From Corinectria fuckeliana (Eukaryota > Ascomycota > Sordariomycetes > Hypocreales > Nectriaceae): a DNA stretch of 64,000 bases. Both the position numbers and the translations under genes were made by a program. The DNA lies in assembly GCA_019137255.1 (NCBI GenBank), contig WPDH01000068.1, positions 125,388-189,387 of the forward strand, given 5' to 3'. Below the pieces are notes generated by a model. The model searched no databases. It saw only the letters and a program-made list of their open reading frames with translations, and had not been told where the DNA came from. Shown here one piece after another: positions 1-11,809 of this stretch (position 1 is the first letter of the stretch; each line of letters begins with the position of its first letter).

Positions 1-2352
1 TTGCTCAGCCAGACGACCTGTCTCGGCAAGGGATGTGAGATACTTGACGGCTACCAGAACACCAAGGTCTCCGTAGCCTGTCTCGTTGTTGAGCGCCTCC
101 GACACTTGGCCTAGTTTCTCTATATCATCTTGTTGCAGAATGTTCTTCACGAGCTGCTCCTTGGCGATGAGTTGGTAATGTTGCGGAAGCGCCTCCATCA
201 GCTTCGCGCACTGGTACCGGAGCAGGGACAACTGCTGATACTGAGCGCCAGGATTGCTCTGCTGGCTTCCCTTGAGAATGTGATCCATATCCTTGAGAGC
301 TTTGACTATCTTGGGAAAGTCGAAATCGGGCGCCTCGAGCTCAGATTCAGTGCTCTTGTCGAGTAATTGGACGAATGCGAAATGCCAGCTTTCGAAACGC
401 ATCTTGTCTAGTATACGATCAATACTGGAGCGGGCTGCGTGTAGAATATCCAGGGACGGATTGACACTGCTGACGAGAGAAAGGATTGATATACCACGCA
501 GAACCGTGACGACGTGTGAAGATCGGGGACGCTTTTTGGGGTCCAAAGATAGCATCTCCCGGATCAAATCAACCAGTCGCACGCGAAACGGCTCTCCGTT
601 TTCTCTCAAGCTGGTCAGCCAGGAGAGTACCCCGGGACTTGGTTCACTAGGACCTTTGTGGAATCGAAGCCATTCAAAGTCAGGCATCACCTGGACTTTC
701 CTCTTGTCGCGGAACTGCTCAACCCCGGCAGGACCTAGCACCATGTATGTCAACACTTCCGACAGAATGCAGCCGAAAGACCACATGTCACTAGGCCGAC
801 TGATCTTTTCCGAGCGGATGTTGCCGTCGTGGAAGCCTTGGCTCTCGGGAGCTGCATATGAGCCATGGACCTCTTTGAAGGGAGTCAAGGAATCGTCTTC
901 TATGTTTCTCAACGTTGACAAGCCAAAGTCGGCAAGCAAGAATGTTCCACCATGGATCAGGATATTGCGTGGTGCGAGATCATGGTGGCATCCAGAGAGG
1001 CTGAGATCAATTGCCTTTGACGTGAAGTTGTGCAGCGCGTCAATTGCCGAAGCCAGATCTGCGAGAGCCAGCAAGAGTTGCGAACCGGCCGGGCCTTGAG
1101 AGTTTCCCTTGAGAAACTCGGCAAGCGAGCCACCATCGGCAAAGGCGAAGATGAAGTTTTGTTTTTCGCGATAGATGTAAGAACAATGCAGTTGTACGAT
1201 GTTTGGGTGACTCAAGTGGGCAAGAAGAGAGAGGTTCCTCAACTCCTTCTTGAAAGCGACCAGATCATTGCTTGGCCCACACTTGATTTCTTTCCTAATC
1301 ACCTGCATCACCTTCATTAGAATGGTCATATATAAAGTGTTCCCTCACTGTTTTGACTCACCACACTATCTCCTACTGGTAGTCGATGGCATTGGGGATG
1401 AAGCTGGACCTTTTGAGCATCGCCCATTGAGCCTCTACCCACACAGTCCTCGCGCAGGAAAGGCAAGATGGCTTCTCTATCTAGCTCCCGGAAGATCAAA
1501 TGCGGGTGCAAAATAGGGATGGCAAACTCCCATTGCTTCTCTAGAAACTGCTCAACAATTGAGTGAGATGATCCTACATCAAATATCTGTTGCAATGCCT
1601 CTGATGCATAGGGAAGGCGATCATCAGGACAGGACTGTTGCAGTGAATCGCATCTAAAGAAGCCGGAGATGTAATTCTCGCAGCCCAACAAGACCAAGAT
1701 TGCGAAACATTTCCGCGCACCTCGAAGAATGCCGCCCGTTAAGTCTCTAAGCTCATGTACTGGAACTCCAATATTTCTCAAGGCAAGTTCAATGGCAGAT
1801 GCCGAGACAACATCGTACAAGGCTGCCTCCGGAACGAAGCGGTGGTTTTCGTAATTTCGTTGCCGAAGCTTCGATATGCTATCTGTCAGCTCCTCCATCA
1901 TAACGACATTCGAAGGTTCAATCTTTCGACACTTCATGTGATGAAATTGCTGTCCGAGATAGCGATTGAGGAGGTTAATACGAGGCCATGGATTGGAAGA
2001 GTTGATAGACTACTCACAGGATCTGCAAACTTGTTTATATGGATTGTATTGACACGATTTCGCTCTAGCTTAGGTGAGTATACTTCAGATGTCCAGCTGG
2101 ATGACACTAACCTCCGACAGTTTCTCCGGAACAGTGAGCTCGTAGCTTTCTTCCCCTTCCTAGAATAAATCAAGTCAAAATCTAGCGCAAGTATAGGTCT
2201 CGTAATATCTTTTGTACCAGTATCTTGAACTTGCCAGCTCCGAATTTGGTCACGAGCAGATTACGAAGATCTGCAAGTTTGATGTAACGATTTGAGATCG
2301 ATTGACTGGCCATCTTCTTAGACCCGAGGACGTTGGAGAAGGTCTTAAGCAT
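1..2352 (-). CDS. Fungal Ser/Thr protein kinase, 3' end off window
   Basis: Minus-strand protein kinase, truncated by the window edge so its C-terminus is unseen. Reading the minus strand gives five exons: about 2218-2352, 2112-2159, 2018-2068, 1362-1949 and 1-1311, all joined in phase 0. Visible kinase motifs in order are a glycine loop GRGSMG, the lysine strand VIRKEIK, the catalytic loop HHDLAPRNIL (HRD-type with Asp kept), the metal-binding LADFGLS and the APE motif in GSYAAPES, followed by a typical C-lobe. All catalytic residues look present, so an active kinase is expected. About 250 residues precede the kinase domain and resemble the N-terminal extension common in fungal orphan kinases; I recognise no named domain there. 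After the kinase domain a helical tail of about 200 residues continues off the edge. The start may be the ATG at 2352 or the one at 2313. The first intron has a weak GTACAA donor. Substrate and pathway are unknown. Confidence 0.85.
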
Positions 2353-2960
2353 GGGAGGAAAGAGATGATATTAAGGATGGGGGCATGGGGGGATTGGTAC
2401 TTCTGTAACAAAGAGGTTCTCGGTCGGCATATGAATGGCTACTTCCCGCAACCTGGACACCAATATGCCGAGTGACTGTTGGCCAGCTGTGGCCAATGAG
2501 CTTCTTCCACGTCGTTTCTGGTCACGCCGTGTTTCTGACTGCATGTGCATTTGCACATTCGGAGTAGGCCTACGTTGTGATTAATTTTGGATGTTTGAAG
2601 CCTCCAATTACGCCCACCTAATACACCACACCTACATTGGCGTGCGTCTAATTTTCCTTCATTTGGATAATCCAACATAGTCCTACCTGGAGCTAGAGCG
2701 GAAGTAGACGCTCCGAATACCATGCACCCGCTACACTAACGAATGTCGCCAGCCGGAGCTACAACAGATACATCATGGGACAGAGCCCCGGCGAAGGGGA
2801 GGCTTAGCTGTATGTGGCCGTGCAACACTGCCACCACTGCCTTGAGGGTACAGCCACCTTGACTTTGTCCGTAGTTTCAATTTGTTTTGCTATCATTTCC
2901 CAGACGTGATTCAGGAGCCATAGTACTCAGTTAATATTTATTTCACATGGCAGGTTTAGA
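2353..2960. other. Intergenic, no gene seen
   Basis: This stretch separates the divergent kinase and CorA-like genes, so it should hold both promoters. Short open frames on both strands show no family resemblance or splice-consistent extension. I see no RNA gene or repeat in it. Confidence 0.6.
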
Positions 2961-4807
2961 ATGCAAACGATTATGTTCGGCGAAGAACCCTTTCTTGGGG
3001 AGAAATATCCTGAAGACACGGATTGCTACGCTCCAAATGGAGAGGATCGAAGCTTGTGCAGTCAGCGGCTGAATACGGATTCGTCAAATCTCTTCCAGAT
3101 CTCGGAAGGCGGTGTCGAAGTCTCATGGTTGACTGGTGACGATGGTAATAGAAACCCGGGTCTGAAAGCGATTTAATACGCCTAACATGAATAGCAGGGT
3201 CACAGGAACCGCAACTCGAGCGACAGTTTGTCGCAAGCGAGGAATTTGAGAAGAACGGAATCCGTCAGGTGACACCGATAAGCTCGCGTTTCCCCCTGGC
3301 CAAATACTTACAGAAATGACAGTGTTTGCAAGGGCACAAGTGGCAACACTTGATCTTGTAAGTCTGTTCCTGGGTATGAACAATGTTGAGCCAGTCGTGT
3401 TTTGCGTAGTACAGTTCTCACAATAGTTAGTATCATTCGACCAGTGTTCTCATGGAGTCACTTGTCCATCACCGAGCCCGCGTTCCGGAAACTATTGGCG
3501 AGCCTAAAGGTCTTCACCCCATTCCTACGAGTTGTTCACGCTTTTGGGAAGAAAACGAGTGACAAGGAGCGAATGAGAGACTCAGCGTACCACCGGGGTT
3601 CATGATTCCTCGTACGGTACGCTCAAGCCCAGCAACTCTGTAATGACTGCATATTAATATAAGTGAGGCAGAGTTCTGCTACAATATCCGCTACTTCGAG
3701 CATAACGGACGATCACGGGGAAATCCATGGTCTCTTCGACAGACTGGGGTTTATCAAAGGCGTCTGCCGACTCGGCAATCTACATTGATCTTGCTCACGT
3801 ATTCGAGCTACATGGTTGACCGCGTGTCAGCCGCACTTGAACAAGAGACCATCTCACCTTGTGGGACTTGCGAAGGGGCATCATTAGTACTTCATCTCTT
3901 CATTCTGTCCGCTGCAACAAGAAACTGGGCCCAATACATCGAGGACATGCGCCAAAAGGTGATGCTATTTGTTAGTCCGATAATCTCCCGCGTACAACAC
4001 AAGCAGTCGAGTTGACAGGAAACAGGAAGAGAAAGCATACTCATCTCGAATCAATGAGAGGCCCACGGACGATTACGGCCTTTTGTTTGCTGACGTCCAA
4101 AAGGCAATGTCGCTGGGCGATACTATTGCCATGGCAAGGACTGCCATCACAGGTCAATTGGACACGGTCTCTGAGTGTGATAAGCTGGGTGTGGAACTAC
4201 ACAGAAGAACACTAAAGCGGTGTGGCTGTGATAACAAAAGCACGCTTGGAGTCATCAGGGCCGATCTCAATCACTACCACGAGACTGTCGTGGGCTTGGC
4301 ACGAACAACTTCGAAGACTACCCAACTGGCAAGCAGGCCTAGGTCTTGACTTTGGCCGAGATCACTGCTAACTTATAGTAGCTATCTGCAATACTAGCGA
4401 CTCGAGCAAACGACAACTTGCATGCTACCATGGCTACGGTCCACACGGGCATTGTTGGGCTCCAGCTACAATCTAGACAGACTTGCCAAGACACGACTAG
4501 CCTGTTGAACATTGCAACCCAAGCACATAAAGATTCAGTAACCATTAAAACCTTGGCTCATATAGCAACCATGTTCCTTCCAGCATCTCTTACAGCTGCA
4601 AGTATGTCTCCGAGGAGATCCAACACGGAGAGCTAACGATGCATTTACTAGTCCCTTTTCAGCTCGACCATGTTCGGTATTTCGAGTGACAGCGCTTCAG
4701 CTGTTGGCCTTTATTTCGCAATCACTATTCCGCTTCTGGGAGCCACAATTTTGTTCATTATCTTTCTCGAGAAAGGCTTCCCTAGCGTCACATCGTTGCG
4801 ATGGTAG
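2961..4807 (+). CDS. CorA-like fungal membrane protein, eight exons
   Basis: Exons that keep frame throughout are 2961-3144, 3198-3268, 3323-3357, 3410-3597, 3672-3958, 4026-4328, 4382-4597 and 4652-4807, giving about 479 residues. The product resembles the large fungal group annotated as CorA-like Mg2+ transporter-like. Shared family blocks are a central SWSHLSITEPAF...FLRVVHAFG stretch, then YNIRYFEHNGR...PWSLRQTGVY, a helical region, and a C-terminal hairpin of two membrane segments. The first segment is VTIKTLAHIATMFLPASLTA and the second starts at VGLYFAITIPLL. The canonical GMN motif of true CorA channels is not visible, so ion transport is uncertain. Two introns (4329-4381 and 4598-4651) start with GC instead of GT, yet each has a GCTAAC branch site close to its AG. 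Donors at 3269 and 3598 are also weak, so early exon borders are the least certain part. Confidence 0.7.
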
Positions 4808-5737
4808 TATATGGTTACGTGAGTGGCATTTGCCGCTTTGTGGGGTGGATAATCTCTGACTGTGGTCTCCTTCTCCTTCGGGTATAATGCTGTCAGGACA
4901 TAATCTACTTAGATTTGAGGACACATTACTACATCTCCAGGTAGACGGAAATGCTGGCGAGGCTCTGGCCCCCCATCAAAGACAGGTAGCGGTGGTGCTT
5001 ATCAGGTTTTACAGCCACCACATTTGTACCCGTTAGTCTGCAACCCTAGAATGAAATGTAATTTCCATATTCAAGGCTTACTAGGGCATACCACTGCATG
5101 TACGCCACCAGGTCATCCGACCGCCTCGTTTGTGGATTGCCATCTCTTCATTGGATGCCTGATTTCCCGTCACCACTTCGGTCGAGCTCTGCATCAGTCG
5201 CACGCCGCCATGCGTGGGAGGCCTCATATTTACGAGTTGGCTGACACGCATGAGTGTTGTACAGAATACAGCGAAGCGTTGCGTGGCGAAGCCTGAGACC
5301 AGATTCACCGCTTCAAGACCCACTGTGCTCTATTCGTGCCTCCCTCTCAGACAAGAGCCAATCCCGTCCCCTTGACTTCCCTTCAGCCTGGCGTGGAAAA
5401 AACTGGTGTGACTGGGCCAACAGCTCGCGTCAAAGTAAGACAGAGGGCTTGGCCATGTAGTCATGTCACCTGTCTACCGTGAGTTGATTGAGCTTTACGT
5501 CCGAACGCGCGCACCTACATTGCGGCATTTGCGGCTCTGTGCTCTTGGTGCAACCTTTCATCACGTCACTTACTATTGGTTAGGTTACGGCTTGACACTC
5601 TATTCTTCAAGCCAGTGTCGTGTGGTAGTGTCCTGAGATTACGACGGCCCAAGCTGTTGCTTTGTATCAATGCGTACCCGAAGACCATCCAAACATCAAC
5701 TACTCTACCCAAATCCCGCCGCCTCTATCAGGCCCCT
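4808..5737. other. Intergenic, no gene seen
   Basis: Downstream of the CorA-like gene and upstream of the hypothetical gene at 5738. Open frames at 5024-5323 on both strands overlap one another and have no recognisable family or splice-supported extension. Nothing else can be supported here. Confidence 0.55.
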
Positions 5738-6679
5738 ATGGAGCTCGAACACGCAACCGTCCGGAATATGCTTGGTGGCCGGACTGTAGCCCAGTTCGCA
5801 TGTCTGTCTTCAGAAGAACGCCAGGCAATCTTCCGCGCGCATCTGGTGCAGAGGTTGAGAAGACCTGTCGTCATGGACGATGATCAGGACGACGAGATCA
5901 CGATCCCGGGCGTCCCAGCTGGTATTCTCCTACGAAGATCTTACTTCATGGGGGACGATGAGACTGGGAGGCAGCTCGTAGAGGAGGCTTGCAACATGTA
6001 CTACGGCGAGAACGACTTCAACCTGCGCCTAGTCAGGCTGAGCCACTTCGTATCCGATATTCTTGGCCCCAAAGAGAGGAGAGTAACAACTTCATCGCTG
6101 GTGAAGGGGTCAGTCACTGTCATAGCTGATCTCGATGACACATCGAACACAGACTTGGACTTTGGTCCTGACGACAGCGAGGAGGAAGAAGACCTAGAGC
6201 CAGATGCTATCAGAAAGAACACCGGTACGGACGATCCGGGGAGCGTCCACTACCGGCACGGGGTGGGAAGAGTGGCGAGGTCGGCCCAAAGGAGTCTGCA
6301 ACACCTGCTTCAGTTCGTCAATGCAAAGAAGGTCACCTTGGTTCTTCACGGCGGTGGTCTCCTGGATGGAAGCGACCTCGAGACGCACCAGATTATGAAG
6401 GACATCTCCTACGCGGTCAAGTTCCTCATCAATCGCCTAGGAGACCGGTTCGTCATTGAGAAGACTCTCAGCAGGGGCGACTACAAATACGTGGCCAGCC
6501 ATCCGTCTCGCAACCTACGATCCTACTGGGACGTGCCCACAGAGCTTGCGAGGCGGAAGGTCAACCAAGGGAAAGCGACCTTTGAGCAGCTCATGCAAGT
6601 GGAGATGGAAGGGTGGACGCGGGCGATACCACTTGCTATAGATTCTGGGCCAGAGTGGGAAGTCTTACGAGCGTTGTAA
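5738..6679 (+). CDS. Hypothetical acidic fungal protein, single exon
   Basis: Intronless frame of 313 residues. The frame stays open back to 5576, but the only in-frame ATG before the conserved-looking part is at 5738 (MELEHATVRNM). I do not recognise a named domain. A segment around residues 75-110 (LLRRSYFM...EEACNMYYGENDFNL...RLSHFVSDI) resembles the small fold in many fungal 2EXR/F-box-associated proteins, where 'leading to an enlarged YGEN-F' precedes a contact helix; that is a weak analogy. Residues about 138-165 form an acidic linker (DLDFGPDDSEEEEDLEPD). No signal peptide or membrane segment is visible. It lies at the very edge of the AT-rich block: base composition drops right after the stop codon. 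Codon use within the frame looks normal, so it appears to have escaped RIP. Confidence 0.6.
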   Translation: MELEHATVRNMLGGRTVAQFACLSSEERQAIFRAHLVQRLRRPVVMDDDQDDEITIPGVPAGILLRRSYFMGDDETGRQLVEEACNMYYGENDFNLRLVRLSHFVSDILGPKERRVTTSSLVKGSVTVIADLDDTSNTDLDFGPDDSEEEEDLEPDAIRKNTGTDDPGSVHYRHGVGRVARSAQRSLQHLLQFVNAKKVTLVLHGGGLLDGSDLETHQIMKDISYAVKFLINRLGDRFVIEKTLSRGDYKYVASHPSRNLRSYWDVPTELARRKVNQGKATFEQLMQVEMEGWTRAIPLAIDSGPEWEVLRAL

Positions 6680-7440
6680 TACAACTTTCGCTCTTATTCT
6701 TTAAGTTCTAACTAGGACTTTCGTGTTATTTAGTTTTAAATCTGTATTTCTTAATAGGTTCTTAAATAAAGCAAACAATATAGCTACAGAAAACCTAACA
6801 AGGTACTATATCTAGTATAATAGAATATAACATCTATTTTCTAATATCTAATCTAATTTATAAAATATTAATCTTAAATATTAAAGTACATCTTTATAAT
6901 AGACCTCCCTCTCTAACTATAAAAACATCTAAAAGCAACCCACCACTTCTTACATCCGTATATAAGATTACAACATCAGCTAGCTCACTATAAATACCGC
7001 TAGTCTAGACGACTAAAGTACTAGCCCACTTTACTATACGACTCTTACAAACGAGATAGATACTAGAAAGACGAAAACATATCTAGCCGCTATCTACCTC
7101 TCAGTCGAGAAGATCATCTAAGAGTAAAAGGAGCAAGCCTGTAACCTTCCACCCCAGCCTTATCATAATGCCAGTCAACTATATCTACCAACCTACAAGG
7201 AAGCTAAGGGTAACTTTCCTACCTTTAATATCCTCGGTTACTACAGCTCATCTAGTTCATTCCCAGATTTAAAGGCCACAGTACTTACTCGGAAAAGACC
7301 AGTCAGGTTACTCCTTAACCTGAACAAGAAGACTGACTAGAAGCCAGTAAGTACCCCAGCTACTAGTTCCCTTAAGACTTATTAACATCACTAGCATGAT
7401 CGTCCGGGACGATAATATATATCAGCTGCCGATTTCGCTT
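6680..7440. repeat. AT-rich RIP-like decayed DNA outside the nested element
   Basis: Composition changes abruptly after the stop codon of the hypothetical gene to TA-rich sequence with few CpA/TpG dinucleotides. No frame longer than a few dozen codons exists. It lies left of the copia insertion and has its own boundary, so it is probably a separate older repeat fragment. I cannot assign it to a family. Confidence 0.5.
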
Positions 7441-7511
7441 TAAGAACAGCATGATGCCAAAGCGCGCCCAGGCCCGGAGAGCCAAGCAACATCGCAAGGC
7501 CGGTACGATTG

Positions 7512-7820
7512 CATTTTCCAGTCATAGCAAAATGTAATGCGCACTACTCTAATGCTAAGTGCTAAGGTGACCTAGGTACTAGGTAACGGGCAGAATCTTA
7601 CTGGAGGTAAAAGTTCCCAACATATCAGCGAGGTAGCGGATAGCAAGGTAGCGAGATCATCACAGATTCAAACAAGCAAGTCGAATCGTATTGTAGGGTT
7701 GCTAAAATGGGGTTATTAGTAGAAGTTATAGGTATTTACCTCCTAGGCTCATAACTATTACATTTTCCAGTCATAGCAAAACATAATGAGGACTAACCTA
7801 ATACTAAATGCTAAGCTGGC
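7512..7820 (+). repeat. Direct repeat pair, about 60 bp, 249 bp apart
   Basis: Copies start at 7512 and 7761. Both begin with cattttccagtcatagcaaa and continue through a diverged taatgctaagtgctaag / taatactaaatgctaag segment. The differences are mostly transitions. They lie in the island left of the copia insertion and just before the interrupted reading frame. Function unknown. Confidence 0.55.
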
Positions 7821-7824
7821 CTAA

Positions 7825-8327
7825 ATGCTGAATATAATAAATACTAACGACAACGATGAGGACGACAACATGGTCGACTTTAACGATCTTGACGACGATT
7901 CCTCTCAACACCCTTCCCACTTAAGACGCCTGCAGAACTACACGCCGGATAAGGTCGACGACGACAAGGTGCAGTACCCCAAGGTACAGTATCTTTTCAA
8001 CGATGGCCGTCAGACCGCCGACGGCAACATGTTGACATTCCTCCCCCGGGATGGCCAACTTGCTGATGTTCACTTTAACTTGGCCTCGTCGGCGAGGAGG
8101 CTCACCACGTCAAGAAGAGGAGTAGGTCATACTATAACATGGTGAAACTCTTCCGCTGGGAGCGTCTTCTGTGGGTGTCTGGGATACCGCCCAGCAGCTC
8201 GCTCAAGGACATCCTGGAGATTATGATTATCAGCCAGTTTGGCTCTTGGCTATAATCTCATGCACGAACTTGCGAACGCTCTCATGGACAAGTGGATGAC
8301 ACAGCTGTCGTCCGAGGTTAGACTACC
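7825..8327 (+). pseudogene. Left half of a host reading frame interrupted by the copia element
   Basis: This island is far less AT-rich than its surroundings. It holds a 106-codon frame (7825-8145, Asp-rich at its start) and, near the insertion site, a frame open for roughly 37 codons that includes YNLMHELANALMDKW and runs to the target site at 8323-8327. If the insertion and one copy of CTACC are removed, this frame continues without a stop into 35248-35347. The relation of the 7825 frame to the 3' frame (intron or frameshift) is unclear. I recognise no protein family. It could be a host gene or an older low-copy transposon gene. Confidence 0.45.
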
Positions 8328-8613
8328 TATCGCAAAGTAGGGATTAAATCTTAGGGTGAAAAGCTCTTAATTTCCTAGCTAAAAGAGGGACAAATTAAGA
8401 GTCTAAATATATTAATTTTAGGCTCTTAGGAAATCTATAGAAGGTTATAAAAAGTCAGCTGCTTTTATTATTAGTAGGGCTAAGATTATAATAATTATTA
8501 TAAGGTTAGGCTATTTATAGGTTATCTAGGTAGTAATATTAATAATTAGAAGGTTATAATAATATCTTAAATAATCCTAAATACTAGTCTAGTTATAATC
8601 TTAAAATATAATA
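8328..8613 (-). repeat. Left (3') LTR of the copia element
   Basis: 286 bp, aligned end to end with 34962-35242. Differences are almost all C-to-T or G-to-A, plus a short 6-bp insertion near the inner end (agtctagtt region). Preceded by CTACC. The first ~15 bp (tatcgcaaagtaggg) are unmutated whereas the rest is AT-rich. Confidence 0.85.
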
Positions 8614-9114
8614 TACTCTCTTATCTTAGGCTATAATTAAGATATTAGATAGTAAAAAAAGTTATAAGAGGTATCTCTAATAGTATATTTAGGTATAAGT
8701 TATAATAAGCTTAAGAGGAAAGTTAATATAAGTATAAAAAAGGGTAAAATAAGAGATTTAATACTTCTAATAAAGTATATAATTTAGTAACTAGCTATAA
8801 GAGTTATAAGAGAAGAAATAAAAGGTAAGTAAGATAAAAGAGGTAAAAGGTTAAGGCCTCTTTTTAGAGCTAGCTTTTTTTACTGTTTTTATAGTATTAA
8901 CTTAGCTTTAAAGGCTCTAAGAGAGGATAATAAGAAATAATATATACTTATTAATATAACTATAAGGCTTAGTATTATCTTTTATAATTTTTAATTTTAG
9001 TTCTTATTATCTAAGTTATCTTAAGCTTAGAGTAGCCTGCTAATATTAATAAGACTTAGCTACTTAATAAAAATCTTAAATTTCTAACCTAGTAGTAGCT
9101 TTATAAGACTATTT

Positions 9115-9434
9115 TGTTAGTGGGAGATATAGTTAGTGTAAACTAACCACCTAACTAAAGCTGTCAGCTTAAAAGAGGAGATACACAGATAAGATCACAG
9201 CTTAGATAACTATAAAAGACGAAAAACAAATCAGACTGCCTTTAAGTATTAGATTTAATACTTTTAAAGGCAATCTAGCTAATAAGAATAAGAATAAATA
9301 ATAAGAGCTGCTATAATAGCTAGGTAAGGTAAGATAAAAAGCAACAAAAGGTGGGATTAAAATTAAGAAGGGAAAAAGTATACTCTTCTATTAAGATTAG
9401 GTAAGATAACCACTTTAAGTAGTAACCACTTACA
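9115..9434 (+). repeat. Possible solo LTR or small insertion, less RIP-mutated
   Basis: A 320-bp island with clearly higher G+C in an AT-rich setting. It starts tgttagtgggagatat and could end at cacttaca, giving TG...CA. It has a TATA-like ctataaaag near 9210 and a near-perfect hairpin at about 9237-9272 (tgccttta...taaaggca). No clear target duplication is visible, so the borders are provisional. Confidence 0.35.
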
Positions 9435-9733
9435 GCTAAGCCTTATATATATTAAAACTTTTATACTAATTAGCACTATTATACTATTAGCTATAATATT
9501 AGCTATTAGAGTGTAAAATATATTAAATTAGCTTTTAAGATAAGCTTACTTAGCCTAGTAGTTATAAATATTAATATATTATAATATAGTTTTTATATAA
9601 GAGGTCTTAAGAGTTATAAGCCTAATAGTCTGCTAGTTATTATACTTAATTATAGTCTCTTAACCTAGCTAAAAGTTAAGCTACTAAAAAAGACACTAAG
9701 TTATAATAGCCTTCTTAGCTATATATATAAAAG

Positions 9734-9945
9734 TGTAAGAGTTAGCTAATTAGAGTGAGATAAAAAGTTTTAAGATAAGTATTTATATATTATAAGACTT
9801 TAACTTAGTAAGTAGTTATAAACTGCTTACTAAGATTACTAAGTAATCCTACTTAGTAGCTTTTATACTCTTAGTATACCCTACCTAGTTTAGCACTAGT
9901 TCCTCTTAAGGCTAGTCTTTTAGGCTATAAGCCTATCTTCTTATA
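9734..9945 (-). repeat. Left LTR of the nested gypsy element
   Basis: 212 bp; begins tgtaagagttagctaattag and ends cttcttata. Partner at 26860-27071. Confidence 0.85.
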
Positions 9946-11425
9946 ATTACCCTCTTCTCTAGCTATTTAGTCTCTAAATATATAAGTCTATTCTTAGTTA
10001 TTATAATTAATATTATTTTATTATTACTATACTACTATCACTTAGGACCTTAGTTATTATAGTAATATAGTAGTTAGTTAGTACTTACTTTATAGCTATT
10101 ATATAGCTGTTAGTTATAAGGCTTTATATTAATAGTAATCCTATTAGTTAACAGTCTATTAGTAGCTATTAAGCTATAAACTATGCTAATATACTTATTT
10201 CTTTTCTTTTCTTTTCTCTTACTTATACTAACTTCTTTATAATATCCTTTATTATTTAGTTCTCTCTTTTTAAACCTCTATAAGTAGTTTTACTCTACCT
10301 CTTTCTTTTATTACTTATAACACTTAAACTATAAAAGTATTATTATTAGTCTACTTATCTTACTATTACTAATTTATCACTAGAATATCTCTTATTTATA
10401 TAAGAGATATTTTTTATTAGTTTAATAAAAACACTCTTTTTAACTAGATATTTATTAAGAATACCTCTTACTTTTTCTATCTAATATAAAAAGCTAACTA
10501 GTTTAGTTTATTATATATTTATAATTCTCTTAAAGCTTATTATATCTATTATAAGTAATCTAAGTAAAAGTATACTACTATTAGTTTATTAAGTTCTTAT
10601 TACTTTCTGTATATTATTAATATCTTTAAGATTCTCTTAGAGCTTTATAGTATTATAGTAGTCTTTTAGAATAAGTTAACTATATATTATTTTTATAAGA
10701 ATCTTAAAAAGTGTTTCTCTAATTGCTAAGTAACTCTTTATAAGCTTTTATTTAGCATATTATACTAGTATATTTAGTATACTACTAATAAGACTATATC
10801 TACTTTTTAAACTCTTACTAACAGTCTGTCTAGTATTACTAGCACTAGTGCTAAAAAGTCTAGCTAGTTAACTAAGAAAGTACTTAGTTTCTTATTCTAG
10901 TTAATTAAGACTTAAACTACTATTAACACCTTAAGGTTTTACTAGAATACTAGCCTCTTAGAGGATATTTTCCTAACTAAGTTAGATTATTATATTAAGG
11001 CTGCCTAGCCTTTTTATCTTTATAATAATAGTACTACTCTTACTATTTATATAGTGGTTTTTTAACTACTTTATATATTTATTACTCTTATTACTAATAT
11101 TAAAGAAAAGATACTTTAGTCTTTTTTTATATCTATTAAGTATACTACTATCTTTACTATTATTAAGGCTTATAACTATAGCACTTAAGCTTTAGTATAC
11201 TAAGTTAGCTTTTTAAACTAAAAACCTTTTTACTATAAGACTATTAGTAGCTCTTCTTATAATATTAAGTCTAAGTTTAATAGTTCTAATATTAAGTCTT
11301 TTACTTTATTTATTACTATCTTACTTATTACTTACTCTTATCTTACTTTTATTTTTATTTCTAATCTTAATAAGACTCTTACTAAGCTTACTATTACTTT
11401 GCCTATTATTTATACTTATACTACC

Positions 11426-11809
11426 TGATATAGAATTAACCATATCAGGGGATATACAGAGTAAATACTACTAGGGGGAAGAATCCCTACTTGTGTGATT
11501 AAGATACCTAAAGCTTAGGAGCAAGATAGTAAGATAATAAGATAATAATTCTTCTATCTATTCTAGTAACTATCTTTCTCTTTATATAAGAGGAAGTCCT
11601 AAGGCACTCTTTAGTTACTCCCTAGGAAATCTCTAGATAGGTCCTAGGATTTCTCTAGGACTATCCCAGGATTTCCCAGGATAATTCCTAGCCTAATTAG
11701 TAAGAGATTTCTCTCCTTATTATAGCCACTCTTTAGTAGCCCTCTCTAGGGTTATAGCCTGGGCTATTATCAGATAGTAATAGCCCTCTATCTAGCTCAT
11801 TCTGTAATA
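11426..11809 (-). repeat. Left (3') LTR of the chromovirus-type element
   Basis: 384 bp; ends ...ctgtaata where the partner ends ...ctgtaaca. Preceded by CTACC. Confidence 0.9.

Noticed and set aside
293..1320. 268- and 96-codon frames on the plus strand
   Set aside because: They are the antisense shadow of the kinase exon, whose motifs are clear on the minus strand.
5024..5460. Several overlapping frames of 68-90 codons on both strands
   Set aside because: No conserved motif, no splice-consistent extension and mutually exclusive registers.
7825..8145. A complete small gene of 106 codons
   Set aside because: It lies directly before the interrupted frame and lacks family support; treated as part of a broken gene rather than an independent one.
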